Assembly: GCF_000225825.1 (NCBI RefSeq)
Contig: NZ_AGBX01000001.1
Location: forward strand, 1-64,000
Direction of reading: 5' to 3'
From: Brachybacterium squillarum M-6-3
GTDB taxonomy: Bacteria > Actinomycetota > Actinomycetes > Actinomycetales > Dermabacteraceae
DNA length: 64,000 nucleotides
In this document: piece by piece, positions 1-9,636 of the stretch
How positions within the stretch are numbered: position 1 is the stretch's first letter
How the letters are laid out: each line of letters starts with the position of its first letter
Program-made: the position numbers and the translations under genes
Notes under the pieces: model-generated
Told to the model about the DNA's origin: nothing
What the model saw: the letters and a program-made list of their open reading frames with translations, nothing else
Database searches by the model: none

Positions 1-1742
1 CGCCGCTCATCACTGATCGGCATCCCATACACCGAATCGATGCCCCCGGCGTCCTCCCACGCCTCACCGATACGACCATGCGCACCGAACGTCCCCACCC
101 CGTGCTTATGGAAGATCGACCCCGACACGTAATCCTGCCGAATCGCCGTCCCGTTCAGCACCCGCGACTCATCGGTGTCGGGGAACCCGTAGACGGAGTC
201 GATCCCCCCGGCCCGGGTCCACTTGCGCCCGATGCTGCCGAGGGTGACGTGCGCGTCGGTGGCCTGAGACCAGGTGATCGTGCCCTGGGCGAAGTCCTGC
301 TGCAGGCCGCCCTGCACCTCGCGCTGTTCGCTGGTCGGCTGCCCCAGCCCGGCGAAGCCGCCCTTCTCGAGCCACTTGTCCTCGATGACCCCCGAGACGT
401 CGTAGTCGACGAAGGGGTCGCCGTTGCGGTCGAGAACGACGACGGAGTCCCCGTCCACCAGGATCGCGCAGCCCGTCGAGAAATCGGTGCGTTCGACCCC
501 GTCCACGACGCGGGCGATCCGGGAGACGGTGCCGAGCGTGGACCGACCCCCGACCGCAAGGTACGCGTCGTAGGCGGAGGTGCGGTAGTCATCGTCCAAC
601 CGTTGCTGCACGAGGTCCCGGAGGCCGCTGATCTGGGAGTACGCCGCGCCACCGGGGCACGCGGTGGAGACGCTGGCTGCATCCCGGTGCCCGAAGACGC
701 GACGTTGGCTCTTGGAGTCGATGGTGACGCGGTCGTCCACGTCGAAGACGTAGGCCCCGCCGAGCTTCCACGCCATGATGTAGGCGACCGCGTTGAGGGC
801 CTTGGACGAGGCGGACGAGGAGGAGTGGTTGCCGATCATGCAGACCCCGACGGTGCCGGTGTTCGATCCCGTCGCGTGCGCACCGATGACGTGGCGCTCG
901 AGGCCGCCCGCACGGCCCTCGTAGATCGTGCCGAAGCGGTCGACCAGCGCGTTGTAGCCCAGGTCCGCCCAGCCGTTGGTCTGAGTGTGGTACGCCAGGT
1001 AGCCGCGGAGCAGTCCGGGCACCTCCGCCGCGGTGTAGCTGTTGTACCCGCCGGAATGATGGAGCACGGCCGCCTTCAGTCCGGAGGCGTAGCGGGGGGA
1101 GCCGGAGGTGAGCGACTCGTTCGCTCCCCAGGTGTCCCGCATGACGACCAGTGGGGCCCCGACTCCCGGCCGCTCGCCGTCGCGGTAGGTCATGCGGGCA
1201 CGCGGGTTGGTCTGCGCCGCCAGCTCCTCGTCGGCCGCGGTCTGGGTCGTCACGATCAGGTGCGCGGTGATCTCCTCGCCCAGCTCGCTGCCGCCGAGCT
1301 CGGCACGGATCTGCACCAGGGAGCAGGCGCCGCCCAGCCAGATGGCCTGGGCACTGGTCGCCTCCTGGGTCTCGGACTCCTCCTCCGCCTCGAGGCTCAC
1401 GAGGTCCTCCATCGCGAACCACTCGGTGAAGGAGCCGTCCGCGGCGAGCCGGCCCCGGACCTCGAGCACGTCGGGGTGGTCGCCCTTCCAGGTGGCACCG
1501 ACCATGGTGACGCCCTCCTCGGCGACCTCGCGCACGGTGGTGCCGTCGACGGTCGTCGTGGCCGCGTCGGCGAGGTCCACGTCGATGATGCGCGTCTCGT
1601 CCTCCGGGTCGGCCCAGGCGGGGGCGGTCCCGGCGACCACGGCGGTGGCGGGGACGGAGGCTGCGGTGGCGGCGAACAGGCCGCGACGGCTCAGTCCGCG
1701 GCGGGCGGGGGACTCGGGGGCGGAGGGGCGGATCTCGGACAT
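1..1742 (-). CDS. Tat-exported N-acetylmuramoyl-L-alanine amidase-like protein with LGFP repeats (C-terminus cut by window edge)
   Basis: About 580 codons are visible and the frame runs off the left edge. The N-terminus has a twin-arginine signal (SRRGLF at residues 18-23, hydrophobic stretch, AWA cleavage near residue 44). A PGRP/amidase_2 domain follows at about residues 205-380. It keeps the expected zinc ligands, His in VLHHS (about 228), His in GHRDA (about 351) and Cys in ACPGG (about 361), so it should cut the MurNAc-L-Ala bond of peptidoglycan. From about residue 455 there are LGFP-type repeats (for example GGIDSVYGFP and GGIDSVYGMP), which usually anchor or target secreted hydrolases to the envelope. 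The start is an ATG at 1742 with GGAG about 10 nt upstream. It lies beyond the rplQ terminator and is probably a separate transcript. Confidence 0.88.
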   Translation of the reverse strand, partial: MSEIRPSAPESPARRGLSRRGLFAATAASVPATAVVAGTAPAWADPEDETRIIDVDLADAATTTVDGTTVREVAEEGVTMVGATWKGDHPDVLEVRGRLAADGSFTEWFAMEDLVSLEAEEESETQEATSAQAIWLGGACSLVQIRAELGGSELGEEITAHLIVTTQTAADEELAAQTNPRARMTYRDGERPGVGAPLVVMRDTWGANESLTSGSPRYASGLKAAVLHHSGGYNSYTAAEVPGLLRGYLAYHTQTNGWADLGYNALVDRFGTIYEGRAGGLERHVIGAHATGSNTGTVGVCMIGNHSSSSASSKALNAVAYIMAWKLGGAYVFDVDDRVTIDSKSQRRVFGHRDAASVSTACPGGAAYSQISGLRDLVQQRLDDDYRTSAYDAYLAVGGRSTLGTVSRIARVVDGVERTDFSTGCAILVDGDSVVVLDRNGDPFVDYDVSGVIEDKWLEKGGFAGLGQPTSEQREVQGGLQQDFAQGTITWSQATDAHVTLGSIGRKWTRAGGIDSVYGFPDTDESRVLNGTAIRQDYVSGSIFHKHGVGTFGAHGRIGEAWEDAGGIDSVYGMPISDER

Positions 1743-1853
1743 GGGGAAGCTCCGGGGTCGGGGACGGTCGGGCGCCGGGACGGCACCCACCGGGCACGCT
1801 AACGCACCCGCCCCGCCCGGCCGTGGAGGCTGCGAGCTGCGGATATGCCAGAA

Positions 1854-1888
1854 GGGCGGGATATCGGGGCGAACCCGACATCCCGCCC
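1854..1888 (-). terminator. Terminator after rplQ
   Basis: The arms 1854-1868 and 1874-1888 form a 15-bp GC-rich stem with a 5-nt loop. The one imperfect position (1863/1879) is an A-C mismatch in plus-strand RNA but a U-G wobble in minus-strand RNA, so the hairpin suits the rpoA-rplQ transcript. There is no long U tract, which is common in actinobacteria. Confidence 0.75.
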
Positions 1889-1919
1889 TCCGGGGCGGTC
1901 GCGCACTGTGGCGCGGCGC

Positions 1920-2402
1920 TCAGTTCTCCGAGGCGGTGTCCTCCGCGGGGGTCTCCGCGGCAGCGGTCTCCGCGGGGGCATCGGCCTTGGCGGCGTTCTT
2001 GGCGGCGCCCTCGGCCTCCTTCACCACGGCCTGCTTGGGGGAGTACTCCTCCTGCACCAGCTCGATGACGGCCATCGGGGCGTTGTCGCCCTTGCGGGGG
2101 CCGATCTTGGTGATGCGGGTGTAGCCGCCCGGGCGCTCGGCGAAGATCGGGGCGATCTCCTCGAACAGCGAGTACACGACGCCCTTGTCACGGATGGTGC
2201 GCAACACGCGACGACGGGAGGCGAGATCGCCCTTCTTGGCCTGGGTGACGAGACGCTCGGCGTAGGGCCGCAGGCGCTTGGCCTTGGTCTCGGTGGTGGT
2301 GATCGCCCGGTGGCGGAACAGCTCGGTGGCGAGGTTGGCGAGGATCATCCGCTCGTGCGCGGGGGACCCTCCGAGGCGCGCGCCCTTGGTGGGAGCAGGC
2401 AT
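1920..2402 (-). CDS. rplQ: 50S ribosomal protein L17
   Basis: A large-subunit protein near the peptide exit tunnel. The first ~120 residues match the family ([20 protein letters not shown] near the start). The 160-aa length reflects an Ala/Glu/Thr-rich acidic tail of about 35 residues ([18 protein letters not shown]), a feature of actinobacterial L17. It starts at ATG 2402, 26 nt downstream of rpoA, and is the last gene of infA-rpmJ-rpsM-rpsK-rpoA-rplQ. The tRNA pseudouridine synthase gene truA, often next, is absent; an amidase gene follows instead. Confidence 0.97.
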   Translation of the reverse strand: MPAPTKGARLGGSPAHERMILANLATELFRHRAITTTETKAKRLRPYAERLVTQAKKGDLASRRRVLRTIRDKGVVYSLFEEIAPIFAERPGGYTRITKIGPRKGDNAPMAVIELVQEEYSPKQAVVKEAEGAAKNAAKADAPAETAAAETPAEDTASEN

Positions 2403-2428
2403 GGTCGTTCTCCTTGGTCAGATGAAGG

Positions 2429-3424
2429 TCAGTACTGGTCGCCGAAGTCGTCGGAGTAGGAGTCCAGGGCCGAGGGATCGAACCCGGCCGGGGAGTCCTT
2501 CAGCGACAGGCCGAGCTCGGCCAGCTTCGCCTTGACCTCGTCGATGGACTTCTGCCCGAAGTTGCGGATGTCCAGCAGGTCCGCCTCGCTGCGCGCGGTG
2601 AGCTCGCCGACGGTATGGACGCCCTCGCGCATCAGGCAGTTGTACGAGCGCACGGTGAGGTTCAGGTCGTTGATCGGCAGCGCCAGATCAGCGGCCATCG
2701 CCTGGTCCGTCGGGGAGGGGCCGATGTCGATGCCCTCGGCCTCCTGGTTCAGCTCGTGGGCCAGGCCGAACAGCTCGACCAGGGTCTTGCCGGCGGAGGC
2801 CACCGCGTCGCGCGGGGAGATGGCCGGCTTGGTCTCGACGTCGACGATCAGCTTGTCGAAGTCGGTGCGCTGCTCGACACGGGTCGCCTCGACCTTGTAG
2901 GTGACCTTCAGGACGGGCGAGTAGATCGAGTCCACGGGGACGCGGCCGATCTCGCCGTCCAGGGCCTTGTTCTGGGCGGCGGAGACGTAGCCGCGGCCAC
3001 GCTCGACGATCAGCTCGATCTCCAGGCGGCCCTTGTCGTTCAGGGTCGCGATGTGGAGCTCGGGGTTGTGGATCTCCACGCCGGCCGGCGGGGTGATGTC
3101 CCCGGCGGTGACCGCGCCCTCGTCGTCCTTGCGCAGGTACATGACGACGGGCTCGTCGTTCTCCGAGGAGACGACCAGGTTCTTGACGTTCAGGATGATC
3201 TCGGTGACGTCCTCCTTGATCCCGGGGACGGTGCTGAACTCGTGCAGCACGCCGTCGATGCGGATCGAGGTGACCGCGGCACCGGGGATGGAGGAGAGCA
3301 GGGTACGGCGCAGCGAGTTGCCGAGCGTGTAGCCGAAGCCCGGCTCGAGCGGCTCGATGACGAACCGGGAGCGATTGTCCGACACGACCTCTTCGGTCAG
3401 CGTGGGGCGCTGTGCAATGAGCAC
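2429..3424 (-). CDS. rpoA: DNA-directed RNA polymerase alpha subunit
   Basis: 331 aa, normal length. The N-terminal assembly domain (about 1-230) dimerises and binds beta and beta-prime; it holds the family signature [18 protein letters not shown]. The C-terminal domain (about 245-315, [20 protein letters not shown]) contacts UP elements and activators. The start is GTG ([12 protein letters not shown]), in line with actinobacterial homologues. rpsD, which sits between rpsK and rpoA in many bacteria, is missing from this position. Confidence 0.98.
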   Translation of the reverse strand: MLIAQRPTLTEEVVSDNRSRFVIEPLEPGFGYTLGNSLRRTLLSSIPGAAVTSIRIDGVLHEFSTVPGIKEDVTEIILNVKNLVVSSENDEPVVMYLRKDDEGAVTAGDITPPAGVEIHNPELHIATLNDKGRLEIELIVERGRGYVSAAQNKALDGEIGRVPVDSIYSPVLKVTYKVEATRVEQRTDFDKLIVDVETKPAISPRDAVASAGKTLVELFGLAHELNQEAEGIDIGPSPTDQAMAADLALPINDLNLTVRSYNCLMREGVHTVGELTARSEADLLDIRNFGQKSIDEVKAKLAELGLSLKDSPAGFDPSALDSYSDDFGDQY

Positions 3425-3572
3425 TGTGGGTCCTTTCCGCGAGCGTCCGCCATATGACGCTCAGAAGGGGGTGATGAGTCCGGGAGGGGTGGAGCGGTGG
3501 TCCCGGGGCACGCCGGGGCGCGCCGGGAACCGGGGTCGGCCCGCCGGTGAGGACACCGGGGACCGACGCGGA

Positions 3573-3977
3573 TCAGACGTGGCGGCGCTTGGTGGGGCGG
3601 GTGCCGTTGTGCGCCTGCGGGGTGACGTCCTGGATGGAGCCGACCTCCAGCCCGGTCGCGGAGAGGGAGCGGATCGCGGTCTCGCGGCCCGAGCCCGGGC
3701 CCTTGACGAAGACGTCGACCTTCTTCATGCCGTGCTCCTGGGCGCGGCGCGCGGCGGCCTCGGCGGCCATCTGCGCGGCGAAGGGGGTGGACTTGCGCGA
3801 GCCCTTGAAGCCGACCTGGCCGGCGGAGGCCCAGGAGATCACGGCGCCGGTGGGGTCCGTGATCGACACGATCGTGTTGTTGAACGTGCTCTTGATGTGG
3901 GCGTGGCCGTTGACGACGTTCTTCTTGTCCTTGCGGCGCGGCTTGCGCGCGGCTCCCTGGCGGGTCTTGGTTGCCAT
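3573..3977 (-). CDS. rpsK: 30S ribosomal protein S11
   Basis: 134 aa. A platform protein near the Shine-Dalgarno/anti-SD helix. The basic N-terminus ([18 protein letters not shown]) and the core [20 protein letters not shown] are characteristic, and the tail ends PTKRRHV. It lies 106 nt downstream of rpsM and 148 nt upstream of rpoA within the alpha operon. Confidence 0.98.
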   Translation of the reverse strand: MATKTRQGAARKPRRKDKKNVVNGHAHIKSTFNNTIVSITDPTGAVISWASAGQVGFKGSRKSTPFAAQMAAEAAARRAQEHGMKKVDVFVKGPGSGRETAIRSLSATGLEVGSIQDVTPQAHNGTRPTKRRHV

Positions 3978-4083
3978 GCGGCAGAACTCCTCTGGTGGGT
4001 ATGGGGTGCGCCGGATCCCTCAGCGGCGCGAGTTCGGGGGTCCCGGGGCGCCAGCCCCGGACCGGTCCACGGAGAACCGTGGG

Positions 4084-4458
4084 TCAGCGAGCCTTCTTCT
4101 TGCCCGCGACGGTGCGCTTGGGGCCCTTGCGGGTGCGCGCGTTGGTCTTGGTGCGCTGACCGTGCACGGGGAGACCACGACGGTGCCGCAGGCCCTCGTA
4201 GCTGCCGATCTCCACCTTGCGGCGGATGTCGGCCGAGATCTCGCGGCGCAGATCGCCCTCGATCCGGTAGTTCTCCTCGATGTGGTCGCGCAGCTGGACG
4301 AGCTCGTCGTCGCTGAGCTCGCGGACCCGCTTCTCGCCCGGGACGCCGGTCGCGGCCAGGGTCTCCTGGGCGCGGGTGCGGCCGATGCCGAAGATGTACG
4401 TCAGGGCGACCTCGAGGCGCTTCTCGCGCGGAAGGTCGACTCCCACCAGACGTGCCAT
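4084..4458 (-). CDS. rpsM: 30S ribosomal protein S13
   Basis: 124 aa. A head protein that bridges the subunits and contacts P-site tRNA. It begins [20 protein letters not shown] and ends in the usual basic tail ([15 protein letters not shown]). It is preceded by rpmJ with a gap of about 229 nt, longer than the other gaps in this block; I see no gene in that gap. Confidence 0.98.
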   Translation of the reverse strand: MARLVGVDLPREKRLEVALTYIFGIGRTRAQETLAATGVPGEKRVRELSDDELVQLRDHIEENYRIEGDLRREISADIRRKVEIGSYEGLRHRRGLPVHGQRTKTNARTRKGPKRTVAGKKKAR

Positions 4459-4687
4459 GTGCAGTTACTCCTCATTCGTGCGGAGGCCTGATCCGACACC
4501 TCGCCGCCGGGCTGCTCCCGGGACGCCGCAGCCTCCGATCTGCGGGTGACCGGTCGCCCGCGGGCTCCCGGTGGTGTCGTCTCTTCACTTGTGGTGCCCG
4601 CCTGGGGCGGGCGGGTGCCCCGGCTACTCCCGGGGCGGCCACCGCTTCGGTGGCGTGGTCACGGCGGACCGGGGATGAGCTCCTCGC

Positions 4688-4801
4688 TCAGCCCTGGCGC
4701 TGCTTGTGACGCGGGTTCGAGCAGATGACCATGACGCGCGAGTGGCGACGGATCACCTTGCAGTTGTCACAGATCGGCTTGACGCTCGGCTTGACCTTCA
4801 T
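4688..4801 (-). CDS. rpmJ: 50S ribosomal protein L36 (zinc-binding form)
   Basis: 37 aa, ATG at 4801 and TGA at 4688. It begins [19 protein letters not shown]. Cys11, Cys14, Cys27 and His32 form the zinc ribbon of the C+ paralogue. It lies 39 nt downstream of infA, the canonical infA-rpmJ-rpsM order. Confidence 0.97.
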   Translation of the reverse strand: MKVKPSVKPICDNCKVIRRHSRVMVICSNPRHKQRQG

Positions 4802-4840
4802 GACTTCCTTCGTTGGGGGCTTCCGGGGATGCCGGGACGA

Positions 4841-5062
4841 TCACTTGTAGCGGTACACGATGCGACCCCGGTCGAGGTCGTAGGGGCTCAGCTCGACGAC
4901 CACCCGGTCCTCGGGGAGGATGCGGATGTAGTGCTGGCGCATCTTCCCGGAGATGTGCGCGAGCACCTTGTGCCCGTTGTCGAGCTCGACGCGGAAGCGC
5001 GCATTCGCGAGCGCCTCCGTGACCGTGCCCTCGACCTCGATCACGCCGTCCTTCTTGGCCAT
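4841..5062 (-). CDS. infA: Translation initiation factor IF-1
   Basis: 73 aa from ATG 5062 ([20 protein letters not shown]). A single S1/OB-fold domain that binds the ribosomal A site during initiation. The frame is open for another 24 codons upstream, but family length and the near-universal MAKKD start decide for 5062. It is the first gene of the infA-rplQ operon. Confidence 0.98.
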   Translation of the reverse strand: MAKKDGVIEVEGTVTEALANARFRVELDNGHKVLAHISGKMRQHYIRILPEDRVVVELSPYDLDRGRIVYRYK

Positions 5063-5392
5063 GCCTCCCCAATCTCCCGACGCCGGCGTCCGGCGCACGG
5101 GTTCCGCATTCATCTCCGCGCTGACGGTTCGCACCGGGCCCCACGGGATGGCGGGGCCGGACGGTGCGAGAGCGGTCCGGTGCGCGGGCGACCGGGGCCA
5201 CCGGGATCAGGGGATCTCGGGGCCGGAACGGCCGGTGGTGTCGGGCTCCGGAACGGGTCCGGGGCCGTGTCCGCGCGCGGAACACACCCGATCGACCAGC
5301 CTACACGCCCCCTGCGGGACCCGCGAGGGGCCGGGCGATGATGCCGGTCACGTCACTCCCCTGCTCACGCGCCGACGTCGGCGCGGAGTGGC
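5063..5392 (-). promoter_or_regulatory. infA upstream region with a candidate promoter
   Basis: 330 nt without a gene, between map and infA. On the minus strand a -10-like TAGGCT lies at 5298-5303; the -35 is not recognisable. This would give an infA leader of about 230 nt. At the map end is a perfect 16-bp palindrome (5369-5384) flanked by CACTCC (5354-5359) and GGAGTG (5385-5390). These could fold into a terminator for secY-adk-map, since the map stop is at 5393. Confidence 0.4.
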
Positions 5393-6226
5393 TCAGGCGA
5401 TCGGATCGGGCGCGGGGGCGAGGCCGGCGGCGCGCAGCCGCTCCGCTCCCCCGTCAGCGGCGGTGAGCACGAGCAGACCCTGCGGGGTGACGGCGACGGA
5501 GTGCTCCTCGTGGGCGGCGCGGCCGCCGCCGGTGGCGCGGATCGTCCAGTCGTCGTCCTCGAGCACCCAGTCCCCGGGACCCTGGATCAGCATCGGCTCG
5601 ATCGCCAGGCACATGCCGGGGCGCACGGCGGGCCCCTTGGTGCGGGTGCGGTAGTTCATCACGTCCGGCGGCTGGTGCATGGCGGTGCCGATGCCGTGGC
5701 CGCCGAAGTCCTCGAGGTGGGAGAGCTCCTCCCCCGCCAGCTCGGCGACGCGGTCCTCGACGGCGGCGCCGATCTCCCCGACCCGGCGGGCGGTGCCGAG
5801 CGCGACGATGCCGGCCCACAGTGCCTCCCGGGTGACCTCGACCAGGCGTTCGTCGGCGGCGGAGCGGGGCGCGCCCACGATGTGCGTGCGGGCCGCGTCG
5901 GAGTGCCAGCCCTCGACGATGCAGCCGCCGTCGATGGAGACCACGTCGCCCGCCTCGAACGGGACGTCGCCCGGGATGCCGTGGACCACGACCTCGTTGA
6001 CGCTGATGCAGAGGGTCGCCGGGAAGCCGTGATAGCCCTTGAAGTTCGGGGTGGCGCCCTCGTCGCGGATCATCGTCTCGGCGAGGGCGTCGAGCTGGGC
6101 GGGGGTGATGCCGGGGCGCAGCTCGGCGGCGAGCATGTCGTGCACCCGGGACAGCAGCAGCCCGCTGCGGCGCATCAGCGCGATCTGCTCGGGGGACTTC
6201 AGCTCCACCCGCTCGCGTCCGATCAC
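5393..6226 (-). CDS. map: Methionine aminopeptidase, type I
   Basis: 277 aa. Removes the initiator methionine from nascent proteins. The pita-bread fold metal ligands are visible: Asp in SIDGG, Asp in HSDAARTHIVG, His in GHGIGTAMH, Glu in AIEPML and Glu in EEHSVAV. The GTG start at 6226 overlaps the adk stop by 4 nt (GTGA), so it is probably translationally coupled. secY-adk-map is a standard actinobacterial operon. Confidence 0.97.
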   Translation of the reverse strand: MIGRERVELKSPEQIALMRRSGLLLSRVHDMLAAELRPGITPAQLDALAETMIRDEGATPNFKGYHGFPATLCISVNEVVVHGIPGDVPFEAGDVVSIDGGCIVEGWHSDAARTHIVGAPRSAADERLVEVTREALWAGIVALGTARRVGEIGAAVEDRVAELAGEELSHLEDFGGHGIGTAMHQPPDVMNYRTRTKGPAVRPGMCLAIEPMLIQGPGDWVLEDDDWTIRATGGGRAAHEEHSVAVTPQGLLVLTAADGGAERLRAAGLAPAPDPIA

Positions 6227-6816
6227 GGGGCGAGCGCCTCCCGCAGCGCGGCGGTGACGTCCTCGATCGAGGCCATGCCGTCCACCCGGCGCAGGATGCC
6301 GCGGGACTCGTACACCTCGACCAGCGGCGCGGTCTGCTCGGCGTAGACGTTCTGCCGGTGACGGATGGTCTCCGCGGTGTCGTCGCTGCGGCCGGACTCG
6401 CGGCCGCGGGCCAGCAGGCGCTCCACGACGGTGTCGGTGTCGGCCTCCAGCAGCAGCACCCGGTCCAGGGGGGTGCCGAGCTCGGCGAGCATCCCGTCGA
6501 GCGCCTCGACCTGGTCGAGGGTGCGGGGGTACCCGTCCAGCAGAAAGCCCTCCGCGGCGTCGGGCTCGGCCAGGCGCGAGCGCACCATGTCGTTGGTGAC
6601 GGAGTCGGGCACGTACTCGCCGGCGTCCATGTAGGACTTCGCGAGCACGCCCAGCTCGGTCTCCTGGGAGACGTTGTCCCGGAAGATGTCGCCGGTGGAG
6701 ATCGCGGGGATCGCCAGCTCCTCGGCGATGCGGGCTGCCTGGGTGCCCTTGCCGGCGCCGGGGGGACCGACGATCAGCAGGCGACGGGCGGGGGCGGTCG
6801 GGGTCGTGCTGCTCAT
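6223..6816 (-). CDS. adk: Adenylate kinase (short LID form)
   Basis: 197 aa from ATG 6816 (MSSTTPTAPARRLLIVGPPG). The P-loop GPPGAGKGTQ sits near residues 17-26, with AMP-binding STGDIFRDN and the GFLLDGYPRT motif. The LID region is short and lacks a four-Cys zinc site. Catalyses ATP + AMP = 2 ADP. The start overlaps the secY stop (ATGA) and the end overlaps the map start (GTGA). Confidence 0.97.
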   Translation of the reverse strand: MSSTTPTAPARRLLIVGPPGAGKGTQAARIAEELAIPAISTGDIFRDNVSQETELGVLAKSYMDAGEYVPDSVTNDMVRSRLAEPDAAEGFLLDGYPRTLDQVEALDGMLAELGTPLDRVLLLEADTDTVVERLLARGRESGRSDDTAETIRHRQNVYAEQTAPLVEVYESRGILRRVDGMASIEDVTAALREALAP

Positions 6817-8117
6817 CGGAGGATCCCTTCGTAGTGGTGCTGCTGCAGCTTCGCGTCGATCTGCTTCACGGTGTCCAGGCCCACGCCGATGATGATCAGC
6901 AGGGAGGCGCCGCCCAGCGGGAAGTTCTGCGAGGCCCCGAGGTACACCAGCGCGAACAGGGGGATCAGGGAGATGATCGCCAGGTAGATCGCGCCCGGGG
7001 TCTGGATGCGGTTGATGACGTACTGGAGGTAGCGCTCGGTCGGCTTGCCTGCGCGCACGTTGGGCACGAAGCCCCCGTACTTCTTCATGTTGTCGGCGAT
7101 CTCCTCCGCGTTGAAGGTGATCGAGACGTAGAAGAAGGCGAAGAAGATGATCAGGGCGACGTACACCAGGGCGTAGATCCAGGAGAAGCTCGCGCCCATC
7201 ACCAGGTGGGTGTTGATCCAGTCGACCCACGGCTCGCCGGGCTCGCCGAAGGAGGCGGCCATGGTGGGCAGCGCCAGGATCGAGGAGGCGAAGATGACCG
7301 GGATGACGCCGGCCTGGTTCACCTTGATCGGGATGTAGGTGGAGGTGCCGCCGTACATGCGGCGGCCGACCATGCGCTTGGCGTACTGCACGGGAATCCG
7401 CCGCTGGGACTGCTCCACGAAGACCACGCCGAGCATCACCAGCAGGGCGATGAGGATGACCAGGGAGAAGGTGAGCCAGCCCTGCAGCTCGAAGATCTGG
7501 CCGAGGGCCACGGGGAACGACGCCGCGATCGAGGTGAAGATCAGCAGGGACATGCCGTTGCCGATGCCGCGCTCGGTGATCATCTCGCCCATCCACATGA
7601 TCAGCACGGTGCCGACCGTCATGGTGAGGACCATCAGGACCAGGGCCGGGATCGACTGGTCCGGGATCAGCTCGAGGGTGCAGCCGGGGAAGAAGTTGCC
7701 CGAGCGCACCAGGGTGATGATCGTGGTGGACTGCAGGATCGCCAGGCCGATGGTGAGGTACCGGGTGTACTGCGTGAGCTTGGCGGTGCCCGACTGGCCC
7801 TCCTTGTGCAGGGCCTCGAAGCGCGGGATCACCACCCGCAACAGCTGGATGATGATGGAGGCGGTGATGTAGGGCATCACGCCGAGGGAGAAGATCGACA
7901 GCTGCAGCAGCGCCCCGCCCGAGAACAGCGAGACCATGCCGAGCACGCTGCTGCTGCCGGCGGCCTGGCTCTGGTCGGAGCAGGTCATCACGTTGGTGTA
8001 GTCGAAGCCGGGCGTCGGGATGAACACCCCGAGCCGGTACACGGCGAGCAGGCCCAGCGTGAAGAGGATCTTGTTCCTCAACTCCGGGGTGCGCAGCGCG
8101 CGCACGAACGAGTTCAC
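6813..8117 (-). CDS. secY: Preprotein translocase subunit SecY
   Basis: 434 aa from GTG 8117. A perfect AGGAGG lies 7 nt upstream, which decides the start over a longer in-frame extension. It begins VNSFVRALRTPELRNKILFT and has about ten membrane segments. It forms the SecYEG channel with SecE, whose gene is at 44024-44287. It heads secY-adk-map and has its own promoter just below rplO. Confidence 0.97.
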   Translation of the reverse strand: MNSFVRALRTPELRNKILFTLGLLAVYRLGVFIPTPGFDYTNVMTCSDQSQAAGSSSVLGMVSLFSGGALLQLSIFSLGVMPYITASIIIQLLRVVIPRFEALHKEGQSGTAKLTQYTRYLTIGLAILQSTTIITLVRSGNFFPGCTLELIPDQSIPALVLMVLTMTVGTVLIMWMGEMITERGIGNGMSLLIFTSIAASFPVALGQIFELQGWLTFSLVILIALLVMLGVVFVEQSQRRIPVQYAKRMVGRRMYGGTSTYIPIKVNQAGVIPVIFASSILALPTMAASFGEPGEPWVDWINTHLVMGASFSWIYALVYVALIIFFAFFYVSITFNAEEIADNMKKYGGFVPNVRAGKPTERYLQYVINRIQTPGAIYLAIISLIPLFALVYLGASQNFPLGGASLLIIIGVGLDTVKQIDAKLQQHHYEGILR

Positions 8118-8216
8118 GGATCTTCCTCCTGATGGTCCGGGTCCGCGCCCGCGACGGGGCGGTCCCTGCGGGCACCGCCGGGGGTCACGCCCTCGCACCG
8201 GCCCCGATGGCACAGC

Positions 8217-8262
8217 GACGGGGCACCGCGGCACAGGCTATTCTGCGCCGCGATGCCCCGTC
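8217..8262 (-). repeat. Inverted repeat enclosing the secY promoter
   Basis: Arms 8217-8232 and 8247-8262 are complementary over 16 bp with one mismatch (8226/8253), separated by a 14-nt loop. The repeat lies 9 nt beyond the rplO stop and may end the spc block. No U tract follows it. The secY -10 box is in the loop and edge of the arm, and most of the -35 is in the outer arm. Confidence 0.65.
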
Positions 8263-8264
8263 AA
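8235..8264 (-). promoter_or_regulatory. secY-adk-map promoter
   Basis: -35 TTGACG at 8259-8264, 18-nt spacer, -10 TAGCCT at 8235-8240. Transcription should begin near 8228, about 110 nt before the secY GTG. It makes secY-adk-map at least partly independent of the ribosomal genes upstream. Confidence 0.7.
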
Positions 8265-8271
8265 AAGAGAC

Positions 8272-8730
8272 TCACGCGGTGGTGACGGACCCACCCGCCG
8301 CGGTGATCTTGGACTCCGCCGAGGCGGAGAACTTCTGGGCGGTGACGTCGAGCTTGACGCTCACGTCGCCGGTGCCCAGCACCTTCACGGGCTGGTTCTT
8401 GCGCACGGCGCCCTTGGCGACGAGGTCCTCGACCGTCACGGTGCCGCCCTCGGGGAACAGCTCCTGCAGGGTCGACAGGTTCACGACCTGGAACTCGACG
8501 CGGAAGGGGTTGGTGAAGCCGCGCAGCTTCGGCAGCCGCATGTGCAGCGGCATCTGCCCGCCCTCGAAGCCGGCAGGCACCTGGTAACGGGCCTTGGTGC
8601 CCTTGGTGCCGCGACCGGCGGTCTTGCCCTTGCTGGCCTCACCACGGCCGACGCGGGTGCGCGCGGTCTTGGAACCGGGCGCGGGCCGCAGGTCGTGGAG
8701 CTTCAGCGGGTTCTTCTCAGTGTCTACCAT
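8272..8730 (-). CDS. rplO: 50S ribosomal protein L15
   Basis: 152 aa. A 23S rRNA-binding assembly protein. The N-terminus [20 protein letters not shown] and the Gly/Lys-rich segment RGTKGTKAR are typical. Last gene of the rplN-rplO block, 6 nt downstream of rpmD. Its 3' end abuts the secY promoter/inverted repeat. Confidence 0.97.
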   Translation of the reverse strand: MVDTEKNPLKLHDLRPAPGSKTARTRVGRGEASKGKTAGRGTKGTKARYQVPAGFEGGQMPLHMRLPKLRGFTNPFRVEFQVVNLSTLQELFPEGGTVTVEDLVAKGAVRKNQPVKVLGTGDVSVKLDVTAQKFSASAESKITAAGGSVTTA

Positions 8731-8736
8731 GGGGAA

Positions 8737-8916
8737 TCAGTCCACCTCTTCGACCGTCACCAGGTGGGTGACGGCGCGGATCATGCCGCGGATCTCGGGG
8801 CGGTCCTCCTTCACCACCGAGTGACCGATGCGCTTGAGGCCGAGGCCGCGCAGGGTCGCCCGCTGGGACTGGTTCCCGCCGATGTCGGAACGGATCTGGG
8901 TCACCTTGAGCTGCAT
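8737..8916 (-). CDS. rpmD: 50S ribosomal protein L30
   Basis: 59 aa from ATG 8916 ([20 protein letters not shown]). The motif [14 protein letters not shown] is the L30 signature. The start ATG shares its A base with the rpsE stop (TGATG), indicating coupled translation. Confidence 0.96.
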   Translation of the reverse strand: MQLKVTQIRSDIGGNQSQRATLRGLGLKRIGHSVVKEDRPEIRGMIRAVTHLVTVEEVD

Positions 8917-9599
8917 CAGGAACCCACCTTCTCCGCACGAGCCGCCGCGCGGCCCTCGGCCTGCGCTCGCAGCAGGGCCGCCGGGGCGACCTGCTCGACG
9001 GAGAGACCACGGCGGGCGGCCACGGCCTCGGGCTCCTCGAGCTGCTGCAGGGCGTCGACGGTGGCGCGCACGATGTTGATCTGGTTGCTCGAGCCGAGCG
9101 ACTTCGACAGCACGTCGTGGACGCCCGCGCACTCCAGCACGGCGCGGACGGGACCGCCCGCGATCACGCCGGTACCGGGGGCGGCGGGACGCAGCAGGAC
9201 GGTGCCCGCGGCGTCGTGGCCCTGGACCGGGTGCACGACGGTGCCCTGGACGCGGGGGACGCGGAAGAAGTTCTTCTTCGCCTCCTCGACACCCTTGGAG
9301 ATCGCGGAGGGGACCTCCTTGGCCTTGCCGTAGCCCACGCCGACGGTGCCGTCGCCGTCACCCACGACCACGAGGGCCGTGAAGGAGAAACGACGACCGC
9401 CCTTGACGACCTTCGACACGCGGTTGATGCTCACCACGCGCTCGAGGAAGGTCGACTTCTCGGCGTCCTGGCCGCGGCCGCGGCCCTCGCCGCGGCGGCC
9501 GCCGCGGTCGTTGCCACCGCGACGGTCGTTGCCGCCGCTGGTGGTGTCGTCCCGCCGGCCGGAGGCCGCGGGACCGTTGCTTCGCTGCTGTGCAGCCAT
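8916..9599 (-). CDS. rpsE: 30S ribosomal protein S5 with Arg/Gly-rich N-terminal extension
   Basis: 227 aa, about 60 residues longer than the E. coli protein. The first ~48 residues are low-complexity and Arg/Gly/Asp-rich ([20 protein letters not shown]), as in other actinobacteria. The S5 RNA-binding domain follows ([20 protein letters not shown]) and then the C-terminal domain with the fidelity-linked [14 protein letters not shown] segment. It shares the TGATG junction with rpmD. Confidence 0.97.
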   Translation of the reverse strand: MAAQQRSNGPAASGRRDDTTSGGNDRRGGNDRGGRRGEGRGRGQDAEKSTFLERVVSINRVSKVVKGGRRFSFTALVVVGDGDGTVGVGYGKAKEVPSAISKGVEEAKKNFFRVPRVQGTVVHPVQGHDAAGTVLLRPAAPGTGVIAGGPVRAVLECAGVHDVLSKSLGSSNQINIVRATVDALQQLEEPEAVAARRGLSVEQVAPAALLRAQAEGRAAARAEKVGS

Positions 9600-9636
9600 G
9601 TTCAGATCCTCTTCTCGTCCTGGTTCCGGGGGGCGA

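Noticed and set aside
78..1802. 574-codon plus-strand open frame at the left edge
   Set aside because: The minus strand in the same place encodes a coherent Tat-signal, amidase, LGFP protein that runs off the edge; the plus frame is its shadow.
6223..8175. A single 650-codon frame ending in adenylate kinase that might be a fusion
   Set aside because: Its first part is an out-of-frame reading of secY. adk has its own ATG overlapping the secY stop.
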